In this document: positions 23,367 through 23,390 of the stretch, piece after piece | Position numbering within the stretch: position 1 is the stretch's first letter | How the letters are laid out: each line of letters opens with the position of its first letter | Assembly: GCA_938038825.1 (NCBI GenBank) | Contig: CALHST010000402.1 | Span: 1-23,390, forward strand | DNA length: 23,390 nucleotides | Source: an uncultured Paracoccaceae bacterium | GTDB lineage: Bacteria > Pseudomonadota > Alphaproteobacteria > Rhodobacterales > Rhodobacteraceae | Direction: 5' to 3' | The notes under the pieces: generated by a model | What the model was told of the DNA's origin: nothing | Seen by the model: the letters and a program-made list of their open reading frames with translations, nothing else | Databases searched by the model: none | Translations under genes and position numbers: made by a program

Positions 23367-23388
23367 TATTTCGATATCTATCGAAATA
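23367..23388. promoter_or_regulatory. Distal ArsR-type operator
   Basis: A perfect inverted repeat with 10-base arms TATTTCGATA and TATCGAAATA separated by TC, 20 bases upstream of the proximal repeat. It shares the ATTTC...GAAAT flanks with it. It may be a second repressor site or the operator of a divergent gene beyond the right edge. Confidence 0.6.
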
Positions 23389-23390
23389 TC

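Noticed and set aside
1..23390. Mobile element, CRISPR array, phage or toxin-antitoxin system
   Set aside because: No transposase or integrase, no regularly spaced repeats, no terminal inverted repeats with target duplication and no toxin/antitoxin pair were found on either strand.

Overview
The window looks like chromosomal DNA from an alphaproteobacterium of the order Rhodobacterales, probably the Roseobacter group. This rests on moderate GC with GC-rich third positions, the gene families present, and a hairpin-plus-tail extragenic element at two gene 3' ends that resembles elements I recall from Rhodobacteraceae. I see no rRNA, tRNA, insertion sequence, CRISPR array or prophage. Almost every base between 1 and 7185 and between 7894 and 23366 belongs to recognisable, tightly packed genes. 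The one long non-coding stretch is 7186-7893.

Layout. (1) 1-3220, minus strand: a toxic-anion / membrane-stress cluster in the order terC, an unannotated 28-residue membrane peptide, an XpaC-like protein, telA, and the start of a lipoprotein gene that runs off the left edge. (2) 3325-4739: an extragenic element, an RluB-type pseudouridine synthase (minus) and tadA (plus), divergently arranged. (3) 4750-7185: a minus-strand pair (UPF0173 metal-dependent hydrolase, then a 2-oxoglutarate/Fe(II) oxygenase of the isopenicillin N synthase family) divergent from a bacterial alkaline-ceramidase-like membrane enzyme. (4) 7186-7893: an AT-richer gap. (5) 7894-11306: a two-gene unit joined by an ATGA overlap, in which a six-helix, four-histidine cytochrome-b-like membrane domain carrying a [2Fe-2S] ferredoxin domain is followed by a 752-residue MscS-family channel. 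(6) 11412-15662: a HlyIII/PAQR protein (plus), rimO (minus) and an AsmA-like protein with a long charged coiled-coil tail (plus). (7) 15663-20450: a second copy of the extragenic element and a capsule-type operon on the minus strand, kpsT - kpsE - kdsA - phosphomannomutase, with every junction overlapping or nearly so and no kpsM in the window. (8) 20640-23366, minus strand: nhaA, and an ArsR-regulator/permease pair preceded by two perfect inverted repeats that look like operators.

The most unusual unit is (5). The sensor half resembles the quinone-responsive diheme-b anchor known from class III adenylate cyclases such as Sinorhizobium meliloti CyaC, joined to a ferredoxin domain, but the cyclase domain is absent and the protein is translationally coupled to a mechanosensitive channel. 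A link between respiratory-chain redox state and channel gating is a testable inference, not a demonstrated function. The capsule operon carries its own metal-dependent (class II) Kdo-8-phosphate synthase, which suggests a dedicated Kdo supply for a Kdo-linked surface polysaccharide.
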